64,000 nt of DNA from Diprion similis (taxonomy: Eukaryota > Arthropoda > Insecta > Hymenoptera > Diprionidae): NCBI RefSeq assembly GCF_021155765.1, contig NC_060109.1, positions 893,001 to 957,000 of the forward strand, in the 5' to 3' direction. The notes under the pieces are model-generated. The model ran no database searches. It was not told where the DNA came from and was given only the letters and a program-made list of their open reading frames with translations. The position numbers and the translations under genes were made by a program. Positions 1-14,862 of the stretch are shown here, piece after piece; position 1 is the stretch's first letter, and every line of letters begins with the position of its first letter.

Positions 1-280
1 AAAAAAAAAAAAAATCCGTATCGCACTTTACGACACGTCAATAATCCGTTATTGAACGATAAAGTTCCAAAAAAAAAAAAAAAAAAAAAAAAAGAAATAA
101 TTTCCAGTGTTATTTAAACGAAAAATAGAAAATCGCAAATAGGCACCATACCTAACAATAATTTTAAGAACTGAAACTTTGACGGAATTTTTTTTCTTTC
201 CGTCATCTTCAACAATATTTTCATGGTGGCTAACGAAAAAATTTTTTACCTCACTTTTTTCGCCCACCCTTAGGTATACA

Positions 281-305
281 CCTACCTACCTACCTACCTA
301 CCTAC
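281..305. repeat. (CCTA)n tetranucleotide microsatellite
   Basis: A perfect CCTA repeat of about six units ends in CCTAC. It is an ordinary microsatellite. Confidence 0.9.
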
Positions 306-473
306 ACTCTATATTATGATGGTAAAAATGTCCACTTAAAAGGTATAATGAATACACATAATATGAATACGTATTTATCCACAGAATCCGAAAGGCGGAG
401 TGCACGGCAACGGAATGTTCGAATAACATTCACCCATCGTGCACCATCACACGGCAATGCAATATCTCAAAGC

Positions 474-509
<36 letters not shown>

Positions 510-1782
510 TACATATATACACACATGTATGACAGGCATGTAATACACGTTTAAGTGTGTAGGTGAAGTCGACGTGAGAAAACCGGACCGTCTCGCGGTC
601 AATGGCTGTTTAGTGTCGTGTAGTTCACTGCCAACCGCGTTGCTGCAACACAAGAGTGAACAGAGCGAGAGAGAAATATTTTATACCTCAATGTGTGTAT
701 ATGTATATGTATACAGAGTGAATAGATATTGACTGCAGGGTCCGTCGTCTGCTAAAATTTAATGCGCACGCGCTACAATTTTGAGAGCCAGCTGTTTGCC
801 AGGCTGACCAACTGTCTATAACCTGAAATTTTTTTTACACTTGACACACTGACACAGTTTTATGTATACACCTTCAAAGTTTTCGAGGTTACCTTCACGA
901 CGACGGTTGGTCACCCTGGTTAAACAGCCGCTCTTGGATCGCAGCGCGTGCGCATTAACGGCGTCGTATAATGTGACGGTTCTTTTCTTTTTTTTTTTTT
1001 TATATTATTAATATAAATTTTGTGTTCATTCTGTTTCATATCATAGCCAAAAGTCTACAAACAAAAGTGCCGTTTTTTTTTTTTTTTTTTTTTTACCCTT
1101 TTTTATTTCAAATTAGCAGAACAGACGAATTCTTTTCTACACTCGGGCACATTTTTTTTTATTTTCACACACCTTCCTATCAGGCAGTTTACATTGGGTT
1201 ATATATTCGATATTTCATGTCGTAAAAAATTTACCAAGTTTGTTCAAACGTCGTTAACTGTAATTTGAAAATTATGAGAATTTTTTTTTTCCAATGGTTT
1301 GTCTTGAAGATAATAACCCCCCCCCCCCCCCTCCCCCTCCAGACAAAAAAAAAAAAAAACAATAAAAAACCAAACTTTGCAGACCGCAAATTCATTTTGT
1401 ATATTATATTTATACGTACCTACCTACACGTGTTGCGCGGTGTCGATGCGATTGCCTGTCAACAGGCGGTTTACTCTCTACTCACGCGTCGAAGTCACCG
1501 AAATTCGCATAGACTTTCAATTAATTCTCACAGCCATACAGCAAGTGGTGTGTTTTTTTTTTTTTTGTCTTTTTCTTCTTTATTTTTCCCCCCATTATTT
1601 CTAACGAGGAATAGAAATTTTTTTTTTTTAAACAGAACGCGAGAAGACCCGGAAATTTTTTTAAACGAACGAAAGAAAATATATAGATACTTCGTGTTAA
1701 TATTTCATTAGTTTAGGAATATTTTCAACCTCGATTCTTTGAATTTCTTACCAAAATTCGATGACGACAGTACCGATATTAG

Positions 1783-2175
1783 TATTTCACAAATCATGAT
1801 TGAAAGAGGTTGAAAAAAGGCTGAGAAAAAAAGAAGTTCTGAGAGTGTTTGAGAAAAAAACATTTTTTTAAATTCTAATTATCAATTTTTTTTTTTAAAT
1901 TTAAATGTTTGCGAGTCCGAAAAAAGCGGGAAAACATTTCTTTTTTTTTTTTTAACCTCACACTCTATCTAGACGGAAAAAATTTCACGATTTCACAAAT
2001 CATGATTGAAAGAGGAAAGGTTGAGAGAAAAAAGTCCTGAGAGTGCTCGAGGAAAAATTTTTTTTTTTTTTAAATTCGTTTGCGAGTCTGAAAAAAGTGG
2101 GAAAACATTTTTTCTCTTTTTTGTTTTCAACCTCACATTCTATCTAGACGGTAAAAATTCTGAAAATATTTCACG
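1783..2175. repeat. Tandem duplication of a ~205-bp unit
   Basis: Two head-to-tail copies each start with ATTTCACAAATCATGATTG (1783 and 1990). Each passes through a block containing GCGAGTCYGAAAAAAG, then a poly(T) run, and ends at AACCTCACAYTCTATCTAGA before the next unit. The copies differ mainly in the length of their homopolymer runs and by a few substitutions, so the duplication is fairly recent. No coding content was seen. Confidence 0.85.
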
Positions 2176-2238
2176 CGTTGCCCTAGTTTTGATTTCGGTT
2201 GAGAAAAAAAAATTGTAAGAAACGACGATGAAGAGGAG

Positions 2239-2271
<33 letters not shown>

Positions 2272-2536
2272 AGAAAGAAAAAAATCTTTAAATTCCATGC
2301 ATATCATGAAATAATGAGACTTTCGTATAAGAGAGCATATAAAAGCATAATTTTTCGAAAAGGACATACTTTACCCCGAAAAATAACGGTGAAGTTAGGT
2401 CGAACAGGATATACAAAGTCGAGTGTCATGGCTGCTATGCGAGTATACTGTAGATATACAGGACGAATGCATAGGGAAGAGCGAAGATGAAGAATAGGTG
2501 GACGTGTATACGCGGCGTGTGAAGATCTTCGGGATG

Positions 2537-2619
2537 TCAGTCAGTCAGTCGGTGGTTAGCCGTGCTCGAGTGAAGACAGTGTCGATTGCACGAGCGATTT
2601 TCACCTCAACCGGAAAGGT
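2537..2619 (+). promoter_or_regulatory. Possible transcription start and 5' UTR exon of the protease gene
   Basis: Three overlapping arthropod initiator matches (TCAGTCAGTC from 2537) stand at the head of a less AT-rich block. The block ends in GGAAAG followed by GTAAAA at 2620, a plausible splice donor. It lies about 1 kb upstream of the first protease coding exon on the same strand. This is inferred from sequence composition only, with no TATA box or clear downstream element. Confidence 0.3.
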
Positions 2620-3303
2620 AAAATCGTTTAGAAAGAGACACGATGGACGAGAAAAAGAGTGCATAACGATACGATATACATGAGACAAGAATATCGCGAA
2701 AAGTGAATTTTTTTTTTTTAATATAAGAATATTATTAAATATTTTATTTATATTATGAAGAAAATTTAAGAAAAATAAATTTTGGATATTTGAAGATGGA
2801 ATAAAATTTTACGCGAGAGAATATTATCGATAATAAATCATATAATTAAAAAAAGCTCACTTATAATTAACGACTGATTCAATTGCTTGAATATATTTTT
2901 TTAATAAACAACGTTATTCGATGTATTTAATCGTACAAGATACTGAATTTTAATAAATATAATAATAATAATAATTCAGATAAATTTTAGATACTTTAAA
3001 GTATCATATATATATATATACTAAATCGAATATCAAATCATTGCATAACGAAGTTAGTCGAAAAGTTTTCCAAGTGTTTAATTACGTACATTGAAGTTGA
3101 GTATATTACGTGTCTAAATGCATATTTAAAATTCACGGTTATTATATGCATAACTAAATGTGTAGACAGAAAAGGGACGTTAAATTGACATTATCGTGGA
3201 TACGATATACCTGAGTGTTTAGTTAATTACCGTTTCCGAGGGTAAATACATATGGTATGTATATATATGTATAACGAAATGCCCAAGTAAAACTTAAAGG
3301 TGA

Positions 3304-3354
<51 letters not shown>

Positions 3355-3482
3355 GAACTTTGTGCAAACGATTCAATTTGCAAGTTTTAAAGTAATCTTC
3401 GATATATAACAATAACAATAATAATAATCTATGTGAATGAAAAAGAAAGAATAAGAATTCAACGAAAGGATAAAAATTGGGT

Positions 3483-3514
<32 letters not shown>

Positions 3515-3608
3515 ATAGATGAAGATTATGTCACTGATCAAGAACTTCGATACGAAGACTGCGGAGAATTTTTCATCGTGAAAAAGGAGGAGAAAATATT
3601 CGAGAAAT

Positions 3609-6595
3609 ATGGCCTCGATGTGCGGAAGTACCAAAAGCCATCCGGCTTTGACAACGAGCAGTTTTTACAGACCGGGAAGCTACCCTTATCAGGTATTGTT
3701 GAATAGAAATATTAATATTGTTTGAAATTATTGAATATTTTTTTTCTGCCCTTGCATTATTGTGAAATATCATTGAATATTCTAAAATAATATAATTAAT
3801 TTTAGAATAATTTTAATCATATACAATTTTGTAATCGTTGTTAGGTTTCATGTTTGATTTTCAAATTATGTAAACGAGCAGTAATTAAACAAGGTAATAT
3901 AAATAATACAAATATAAAATAAAATTCAGGCAATGCGAAAAAAGGAGTTTAAGGAGGAAAAAAAAGGCGAATCAGGGATAAAAGCGGAAGAAATACGCTT
4001 AGATGAATATCTCGACGGGATGCTGATGAATCAGCGTCGACTGCAGAACCTTCTTGATACTTTACGTACATGTGTGTGTATGTAAAATACGTATATATAG
4101 CTTGCGTAATTTTCATGCGAGCTCAAAGACTGCAAGGCCAAGGCCCAGAGACAACGGCCACTCGTAAATGCATGGGAACAATTATAATCCATGCGAGTCG
4201 AGATTTCCCATTGTTTGCAGATAAATTTTTTAATAACTTTAATCGATTCCATAGACACGATGTTACACTTAATAATAACAATAATAGAATATAAAAAAAC
4301 GATCTTTTCTCGATAAACATTTGATATATCGTTTGAGAAATGATTGTGAGAAAAGTAGTTTAAAAGAAAAAAGAAAATCTCGTTTAATTTTTACAAAAGT
4401 TTTGTAAAATCGAAGGAAAAGAAAGAAAAAAAAAACAAGAAAGAAACGCACAAGAGTAACGATTCTCTGTTAATATTATTATTCAAAACTCCCGAATACT
4501 GCTGCAGGGAAAGAAAAGGCTGGAGATGCTGCACGTTGATGATTAGATTAAAAAAAAAGCAAAAAAAAAAATGTTAAGAAAAACGATCCTTCGATATATA
4601 TACGAGATAAAATAACGTTGAGAGAAATTCGAAGTGAGACTCGGCTCGGGTCGAATAAATGTTTAAAAATTAAGATGACAATGTTATCGTTAATTTGGAT
4701 AATAAACATCGCGGCTGATGTTAGAATAGGTGTGTATAAACACATACTGCAATATGATTGCATCAACACCGCGGCTCTCGCCTGAGTAAAAGATAAGAAA
4801 TAGGAAATAAGAAATAAGAAAAAGAAGAAGAAGAAAAAGAAAGTCAAATTTTTCGAGAACGGCTCTCTAGGTGTAATCCATGCATGTGACGCAAAAACAC
4901 CGACTGTTTTTTTTTTTTTTTTTTTCGAATCTCGTGTAACAAAATGTTAGTTTTTGATGTTTTAAGAGCCCACTCCAAAGGACAGTTCAAAAAAAAAAAT
5001 TTTCCAGAGATAGCTCCACATTTTTTAAAAGGTCAGAAATCGTCAAAGATCGATTTTTTTTTTTTTTTCTTTTTTAATTTTTTTTTCTCTCGTCACGGTA
5101 TAATTTTATAGACAAAAAAAAAAAAAATAAGTTTCCGAAAGTTTCAGTTCAAAATTTGAAATTTGAAAGATCGTTCATAATTTTTTTTCAACTTTTTCGT
5201 GCATTTCTTTAAATCCTTTCGAGCAACGTTTTTGGTATTCGTATGAAAAATTCATAAATTTTTTTTCTTCTATTTAGTAAGAAAGAAACGATAACAATAC
5301 ATCACGACATGAATTAAAAATCAAACAGAATACAGAAAATATATTTTTTTTTAATTCAATTTTTTTGACGATTTTTGACATTTTAAAAAATTTGGAGCGA
5401 CCTCTTGAAATTTTTTTTTTGAGCCGTCCTTTGGAGTGGGCTCTTAAAACATCAAAAACTAACATTTTGTCGGACGAGACTCAAAGAAAAAAAAAAAAAA
5501 TAGTCGGTTTTCTGCGCCACCCTAATATATATACATATATAGTATATCTGGTCGGAAGAAGAAAAACGGATGAAAAAAAAATGAGAAGAAGTTTAAAAAA
5601 AAAAAAAAAAAAAAAACCGAAAAGAAGACGAAGAAGAAAAAAAAAATAAAAGGAAAACGGAAAGAAAGGAAGAAACACGCTCGACTTCACCTGTCCGACG
5701 ATGTTGACGTAGGCGGGGCGCACAACACAAGACTCTTTTGTAGTCTGTCTACTGCTGATCAAACGTTTACTCAACGACTCGAAAATATAAAATCTCGAGA
5801 CCGCTGTCCCAACTCACAATGCAATCCTTGAGACAACATCGCGGGAACCCGATTTTATTTTTTACTTTTCATTTTTTCTCTTTTAAGGTGTTTTTTTTTT
5901 TTTTTTTTTACGAAGGAAGCAAAATTTGTGTTTTTCCTTTTCTTTTTTAGTTTTTGTTGTTTTCTGTCTTCAAATTGTCTGCACAAGTATACAGTTACAA
6001 TGAGATTGTAATGAATGAATGAAAAAAAAAAACAAAACAACAAAAACAACAGCAACAAAAAGAAAACCCTCGAAAAAATTGTTCGTTTACTTTTTCCGCT
6101 TCGTCTCTTCGTTCGAACGGTTGAAAATCATTATCGTTCAAAAATTTCACACCAACGGAACGAATTTTAGAAAAAAATGATTACGATGAACATAACGTAC
6201 CCGTCAAAAACGCCTTTCTGGTAAATTTTGAGATTTGTTTGATTGTTCGTTAACAAACAAAAAAAAAAAAAACAAAAATCAAATTTCGAGTAAAACTCGG
6301 TAGGTACACACGCTTTGAAAAACACGATTTAAAATGTCAAACTCAAAATCTTGATCAAAAACACTTTGAATATTTCTATTGTTGTATTTTTTTTTCTCTG
6401 CAAATGGCGTCTAAAAACAAGGATTAACAGAAAAAAAAAGAAAAAAAAAGGCAGCTTCAACTTGGAGCATTGTTAATAAAGTTGTGAAGAAAAAACGAAA
6501 AAATTTGATACTTTTTTTCTTCTCAAACAAGTAATCAAAAAAAAGTCAAAAAATGTACCAGAAAATGTTCTGTCGATGGGTAATTGAAAGAATAT

Positions 6596-6630
<35 letters not shown>

Positions 6631-8217
6631 ATAAAAAAAAAAAAAACAATCGAGGAAATCAAAGATGAAAATTTTTCAAACCGTACGATTTGGCGCGGAA
6701 CGCCCCGTATACATATATGTTTTCAGTCTATACCGGCTGCGTGTAATACTATTTGGTATTCGATCGGAAGTATGTCAGTGACATAACAGTACTTGGGCGT
6801 AAAGAACGGTCCTCTTCTCCGTAGGCTTGGGCGAGTTGTGTTACGCGGGTGGGCGCGGAATCCTAGACTCCTAGACCCTAGACTCGTGGCATATGATATA
6901 TGCAGCGTGTAGAGCTGCTAGGTCAGTGTCAGTAGATTTTTCATGACCAAACAGCGCCGAAGGAACTCGTAGTTATTTCGAGAGAGAAGAAAGAGAAAAA
7001 AAATTGGAAGTCATATAAGGACGTGTTTACGTGAAAGATTGAAATTTTATTTCTCTGATTCAATTTGATTCGAGCAAAGAAGGAAGAAAAAAATTTGGAA
7101 ATTTTCAAATTACGAATTTCAAATCCCGACAACGAATTCTATCAGTTCAAAGTTACGGGAAAAAGATAAAAAAAAAAATTCGAACTAGTCGGTATAAATA
7201 AAGTAACACAAGTAGAATACCGAAACGATGTGAAGAATAAAAAAACTACTTTCAACTCGTAATTTTTTATTGTTCAACTTATATACTTGTTACTTTTAGT
7301 AGCTCGAAGAGAACGCGTTTCTTCTGTTTCTTCATATCGTACCTACACAGCTCGGACAGTGCGATTCGGGATCAGAAAGTCTTGAGGAATTCGATGTTCA
7401 ATCTGATGATGAACTCGAACCTCTGATTGAACCTTTCATCACATTCCGTTCTCCAGCTGCAGCGCCGTCACAAAAATTCTGAAAAGCTACCGCTATTTCC
7501 TCATCATTTTTACCTTCTGAACAAAGTTAGAAAAAAAAAATTTTTAAAAAAAAAAACAAAAAATTGTTCTCACCGTACGAAACTTTGATCTGAATTTTAA
7601 ACTCGTCGTATCGTATAATTTTTTTTTTCAGTTACAAAATGAAAACAAAACATATTTCGTTATTAGAATAACAAAGCTTTTGGTTTATACAAAAAACAAA
7701 AAAATAAAAAAACTATACATTTTACAGCGATATTCGATATCGGTGAGCAAAAATCTGTGATTGAATTTCAAATTATCTTTCCAAAGATTTGAAATAAAAA
7801 TCATTATTTCGTTGAGAACAGCTGCTTAGAAAGAGCAGCGTTAAAACGGTGTTAATATATTTCGATAAAAACGTTCTCAATTCGTGCAAATAAATGAAGG
7901 GAGGAATGGAAAAACCAAGACAGGGTGGCCACAAATTTTTGAAAAAAAAAAAAATTCCACGACATTTCCAGTTTTTCCACGACCTAAAACCTAATAAGTT
8001 TTCCCTGAAATTTTCCAAGTTTTAGTAAGTTTCTAAAACCTGAATCTTTTTTAGCGTACGAATTTTATATTCGGTTAAAATTCAATTCGAATTGAGGAAA
8101 AATATAACGTAAAAAAGAGTCAGTTTGAGCCAATTTGTTTTCTCGATGAGAAAAAAAGTAGAATAATGAAATTTTCAGTTTTTTCCATCACCAAATTAAA
8201 AATCCCCCAACATTTCC

Positions 8218-8258
<41 letters not shown>

Positions 8259-9229
8259 ACCATACTACAACAAACTGGGATAAATGTTTAAATAAATTTA
8301 CGACTCGTACGTATAGATGAATCTTCGCGATTTTCTTTTATCAAGAAAAGAATATGGCGGACATCAAAATCAGTTTTATCGAATTTTAATTGATGAAAAA
8401 TCGATTCGAGGACCAAAGAAATAAAAAAAAAATGATAAAAACTAGCAAAAACCTCATTTCTCAAAACTCGATATCCCCAAAATTTCCCTAAAACTAGTCC
8501 TCCTTGAACGGCCCTTTCTAGTCCATCATAAAAATGATGGCAACGCGCGCTACTCGATATAAAAACTAGAGAAGAACAGGAAAAAAAAACCAAAAAAAAA
8601 AAAAAAAAATAAGAAAGAAATAAAGAATTTAAAAAAACAAAAAAAAAAAAAAACCGTGAACAGAAATAAAAATGTTCGAATTAACACACATTCGAGTTGT
8701 ATTTTTTTCTATTTCAACCTCAATAGCCGTGAAAAACTAGTCGCCTGCCATGCCGGTCTATTGCAGTCCGGTTTATCGAAAGCAGACGACAAGAGTGTAA
8801 GTGTAAGAGAATGTAAAGTATAGTGTTGTGTATATATATATATATATATATAATAGTGTAATGGCATAGTGCAGGCCAGCTATAAATAGAGAAAAGAAGT
8901 ACATAAGAGCAGGAGTAGGAAAGAGGAGCAGGATAGGCAGGACAAGGTAGGGGAAACCCGGTACTGTGGGAACCCACGACCTCTTACGGAGTCGAACGGA
9001 AGAAAGACACGAGGTCGAAAAAAAGTTCTACTGCCCGATCATCATTCCTCGCTCTCGTTCATGCTATATACCTACGTTCTCGAGTCGATGGTCGACACTT
9101 GATAGATGAGAGAGAGGAAAAAAAAAAAAAAAACAACAACAATAATAATAATAATAAAATAAGACAACGCTGTGTGATACCCATGATGTAAAAAAACAAT
9201 GATCGATATAAAACGAATGGAAATATGTG

Positions 9230-9260
<31 letters not shown>

Positions 9261-10304
9261 CGACAGGATATGACGTCGATTTACCTCAAACTTCGATTAT
9301 TTTTTCTTCGTTCCTTCTGTCCAATTTTTTTTTTTTTTTTTTTCTTTCTCTCTTCTCGATAAATCAAAACTGGAAAGAGAAAGAATTCTTTCGGAATTGT
9401 CGTCTCGTTTTTTGTATTCTCTTATTTCGTTTTCTTGTTCGGAAATCCTTTTTTGCTTGTTTTTATTTTCTTTCTTTCTTTCTTTATTTTTTTCTTCTTA
9501 ATTATATTGCATTCAACTTTGAATAGAAGAAAAAAAAAAAAAACTACTACGAATAATAATTTCGTGTATAATATGTTACGATGTGTGGTTAATTCATGTG
9601 ATTAAGTTCTGGACGGTTGTTAGTTTACAATGTATTGTACGAAGAACAGAAGAAAAAAAAATTGTTAATTGGATATAATCTCAATTTTTTTTTTTTTTAC
9701 TTCCTCTTCTTCTTCTTTTTTTACAAACAAAACGAAAGTATGACTGCTTCCTCCGATCACTTGACCAATTATCCAGTCATCATGAATACCAGAACTAAGC
9801 CTGAATGAATATAAATCTTGTATTAAGATAAATAAAGCAAAGCTTTTCATATTGATTTTTCGATCGTTCGAGATGAGTAAAAAAGTAAAAAGAAAGAAAA
9901 AAAATATATATATATCTATTATAACATACTCGAATGGAAGTTAATCTTGGTACATAAAAATATCGATTGATTACACACTCTAAATTCTACAACATATTTC
10001 TGACTCAATTTTACATCGATTCAAATTTTATTCTATTGTCTGTCTAGAATATGATTTAAAGTTTGAAAATGGAAAGAAAAAAAAATTACAAATATATTAC
10101 GAATTGGCCAATTGAGTTCGTGAACTTGCGGGAAGACCCAGCGATTCGTATTCTCGTATTTATAAGATGAAATATACGTATAGGCATGTAATGCTTTTTG
10201 TCTAGCGATGAATATCCCACAATACGATTCACAGTTAGGTTAGGTTCAACGTACCAACTTTTGTTACACTATATCTATGACGTGAATGTGTCTGTGCGCA
10301 CATA

Positions 10305-10346
<42 letters not shown>

Positions 10347-13300
10347 TGCAATGAGAGATTAGCGGGAGTTTAATCGGGAATCGTGCGCTCGTTTCAATAA
10401 ATGCATTACAATGTATGGACGAGTAAAATTTCTTCGTTCCTTCAATTTCTCTCTGACAGTTATTTTTTTTTTTTTTTTTGTTCTTTGCGTTTGATCAGAT
10501 CTTTAAAAACGTTTGAGTAAGAAATTGACGAGTTCATCTTTGGTCAAGTACCTAATTAAATCGATTACTTTTTCGCGATTAATCGAGTGTGATCGATTAC
10601 TTTTGCAAAGCTTGATCAATCGAGCGACTCGATTATTTTTCTAAACTCGATTAATCGAGCGACTCGATTGTTTTACGAAACTCGATTGTTTTTCAAAGCT
10701 CGATTGATCTATCGACTCGATTATTTTTCAAAACTCGATTAATCGACTTGCTCGATTATTTAATTTAATTTAATTTTTTTTTTTTTTTTTTTTCTTCACA
10801 ATTAGTTTTTTCTTTTTGATCCCATCAACGATGCAACACGATATGAATTTATGTGATTAAAATATTAATTGTTATCACTGCCTTATTTACTAAGTGAAAT
10901 ATAAATGAATATTTTTTAACTAAAATTGAAAAATATTGAGTAATATTTATAAATTATCGAAATTTACGAGATTTTGCTTTCAAATGCACCTTTGAAAAAA
11001 AACACCAGATAATCGATTAATCGATTATTCGATTAATTTTTACCAAATCAATCGAGTCGTGTTCGATTATTCTTTTGGACTCGATTAATCGATGCATCGA
11101 TTACTTTGATCTCACGCCTGTTTAAACGGCGTTAAATATTTTCTGTATAGTTTTACGATAGGCTGAACTTGATTTAAACTTCGATTAACGATGGAGGAAT
11201 CCTAACCTTAGTGGTCATCGTTTTTGCCGAGTTTCCTGACCTGACCTAAGGTAACATAACCTAAACTAGTTCCCTCCGAAAACCGCGCGAAAGTTTGAAT
11301 TCTGATTTGACCACAATTTCATTATTTCCAATGGATAATAATAATAATAATAATGACTTGAGGTTTACAACGATCTATGATAAATTTTCTCTTGGTTTCG
11401 CAATCAGTTCGAGATTAGAAGTATTAAAAAAGTATTACAAATAGTGCAGCTGATTTGATAACCGTGAATAAAGTATATAAACATTATCAAGCCTCAAGTA
11501 CAGATATAAAGTGCATAAAGGGATGCAATGCAAATGAATTGACAATCATTGCATATATTATATCTATAAATAAATTTTCTGCTCTGCGTGTGACAATTAT
11601 TAGTTACATTGCAATACAAATTCTGAATAGTGTATAAAGTATGGAAATGCATAAGTATACATATAATATAGAGTCCGCGTCGCTGCAGTTTTCCATATAA
11701 AATTGTGTATATATATATATATATATGGGGGATTCCATGTCAACTCCCCGAATGAAAAACCATTTTTAATTCGCTTCACGATTTTTTATACGATTCTACG
11801 GTCTTAAAAAATCACTTTTGAATTTGTTCTGATTTTTTCCTCCAACCGTCAGTATTATACGATCATTCAAATCCATCTAAGAATTGGTATCTTTATTAAA
11901 TTTGAAAAAAAAAAATCAGTTGCATTTTATCGAGACAGTAAAATCGTATAAAAAATCGTTAAGCTAATCAAAAATAGTGAGGATCTTTCATTGCTCGAGT
12001 TTCCGTGGAATGCCTCATGTATATATATATAAGCACAGATTATACGCATATTATTACAATTACTGTAATAATCCTCGGCGTTTTATAACCGCCACAAGTC
12101 CATTATGAATATCACATCCGTGTGTAATATCTACGTATATACATATATATATATATATATATATACTGTATATAGGTATATATAATAATTCCCACATGCA
12201 AATTCTTAAAAGCGTCTTCGTCGGAGATCGACGTGTCCGATAAAACGTTATAAGTGATGCGTTGCACAAGTCCTATACATGCATATATTATATACGTATA
12301 TATTGGTACATATAAGATATCACGCCGTAAAAGAAACAACCGGAAATTGTATCGTTTCGGTATAAACAATAACGTTTGGGTATAGGTGTATATTATATAT
12401 ATATATATATATATACATGTATATATGTATGTATAATACGTGTATTTACCGACGGCGCATTAGCATTTTCATACGTGTTTCCGGTATACGCCTTATTCGT
12501 TACAAACTAATGAAGATTATTTTATTTATACTGATTAGATCGGTCGACAGGAATTTTGAATCTGTAGATTCTCCAGATGTGAAATTTTGATTTATTTCAG
12601 GTAAATGGTGAAAGAAGAAATAATTTCGTTGGATAAAGTTTTACTTTTGTAGAAATCAGAACGATATTTCGGATTTTATGAAATGTTACCTATTTTTCTC
12701 AAAACATTTATTGCGTAAAGAAAAATTAAACAAAACTTCAGTTTTGCATACTATTCAAATTTTTCTAACAAAAGTTATTTAAATTCAAAGCGTGAAAATT
12801 TCGTCTTATGACCGATAATTATTCTACATATACTTCGATTTTATTTGATTTACATGAAATTTTGTAAAATTTTTCTTCAAAGTTTAAAGGGTCAGAAAAA
12901 CGTGAAATTTTCAAGAAATTTTACAAAAAGTTACATAAATAAAAGTAGGTAAAGAAAAAAAAGAGAATAAAAACGAAACTTGATAAAGTGAAGATGACAT
13001 TTTGGAGTTACAATTCACGATTATATCTATCTTTAATTCGCGCCATCCAAGATCGTAGGAGATTAATAATATTTATACGTGATACTAGCTTTGTGCGATC
13101 TCGTTAATTTGACAAGGACGGTGTTACACGCTGCGACGACCTTGTGAGATCTTTGACCTCACATCCAGGCACTCCTTGCACTGCTCTGCCCAGTGCTGCA
13201 CATCTTCAACTGACGGCGGTAAACCGAAGGACGCGCCCAGCATCCCATAGGTCATGGACCACTTCGATACAGCGTGTAACACAGTCACTAAAAATCTGAC

Positions 13301-13955
13301 GATAATAAATTCGAGGGGAAAACGATTCGTCATATTCACGATTCAGATCGATTTTTCCTCATTTTATCAACGTTCGATAATTTTTTTGATTCAATTCTTT
13401 TTATTTACAGAATGAATGTCGATGAGATTATGTCCGAGAATTAGATCGTCTTTCTTTGGTAAAAAAAAAAATTCTAGTTACTCTTCATTATTTATGCAAA
13501 AATGAAATTTTTTAAACTGGGAGAAAAAAAAAATGAAAACGAAAAATGATATCGATCTATGCATATATAAATGATGATAGTTATACGAAACAAAAATCAA
13601 AATTGCTTGTTAGAAGAGTTTGAAAGGACCAAAAAAAAATGTTCATGTAACAAGGGAATAAAGTAAAAATTTTCGAACTAAACATTACTACGATTTTTTT
13701 TTTTTTTAGAAAGAAAAAGAAAGAAAGAAAACCGAAATCGACTAATTTGAAAACTCAAATTTGAAACGAAACTAACTATCTTCACCAGACATTTTTTTCC
13801 CCCCTTTCATTTTGCTGATAAGAAAAAAAAAATTGCGAATCCTAAAATTATTTGGGAAAAGTGTGAAGAAATTTTCAAAAATCCAATGTAACATATAAAA
13901 TTGTTTCAGCAACCATCCATAGTAAAATGACTTTCGCTTTCAATTGTTTAACGTT

Positions 13956-13988
<33 letters not shown>

Positions 13989-14817
13989 GGAATTAGCTCG
14001 AAAACAGTAAGAAAGGAAAAATTTTGATATCTGACGCAGAATTATTCAGAATCTTTTCAATTTTTAATTCTGGTCACGTGTGTATAAATGATAATTATAA
14101 AAAAGTAGAGTAAAAGTAAAAATTTCCATCAAAAGAATTTGAAAAGAAAAATGAATCTAAGCTTTATAATGACTCGACACCGAGATCTTGTTTATAATAA
14201 TATACGTAATTCGTGTCTGCGGCATCAGGATCAGGATCAGTATCAAGAACGCAATGCGGTCGAGTTATTTTAAAGAGGGAATATAGCTGCTCGTGAGCGG
14301 CGGCGTTTTTCTTATGGTAAAAATTCTGAAAGCGTCGTCTGCAAGGCATGAACGCGATGTATAAATTCCCCTCCTCGGTTTACCCCGCGTGTTCTTAGGC
14401 CGTGTAGCCCTTCTGCATGTGCAAAAAATAATCATCCGAACTGCAATGCGCAGCATGCGATTCACCGCGAAATGCAACTGCTACTATGGACTACTGCGAG
14501 AACAAGATGACGAGGCTTCCGAGCTGCAGTCAAGGTGGGATATTTACCACCTGAGAACACTCGGGACGTTCTGTTCTCGTCAAAGCCGCGAATGCAAGGT
14601 CGATTCTGGGACATAGATCTACATTACACGTCATTCTCTAGACACAGTAGAACCTCTCGTAGGATTATATTTCTTCAAATCTAATAACTAACGAGAGATT
14701 ATAAAATTTTCGAAAAAATTATGCATACGTAGTTATAAGAGAACAATTTATTATTGTTTGGTTAAAAAAATTTCGTATAAAAGCTATTTATGTGGCATGC
14801 CCGTAAACCGCCTATTT

Positions 14818-14862
<45 letters not shown>

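Larger units (their letters stand above)
1..2530. other. Simple-sequence flank, no gene recognised
   Basis: This stretch is dominated by poly(A)/poly(T) runs, a (TA)n tract near 474-500, a C11-type homopolymer near 1317-1335 and short purine-rich blocks. The open frames within it are long Phe or Lys runs read from homopolymers and show no domain-like composition. I see no coding gene here. It is probably upstream or intergenic DNA for the protease gene that begins near 2.5-3.6 kb. Confidence 0.6.

Noticed and set aside
14265-14616. Cluster of 60-75-residue frames on both strands near 14.2-14.6 kb
   Set aside because: The block is GC-richer, but no frame pairs with splice sites or shows family sequence. 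It could be a decayed transposon.
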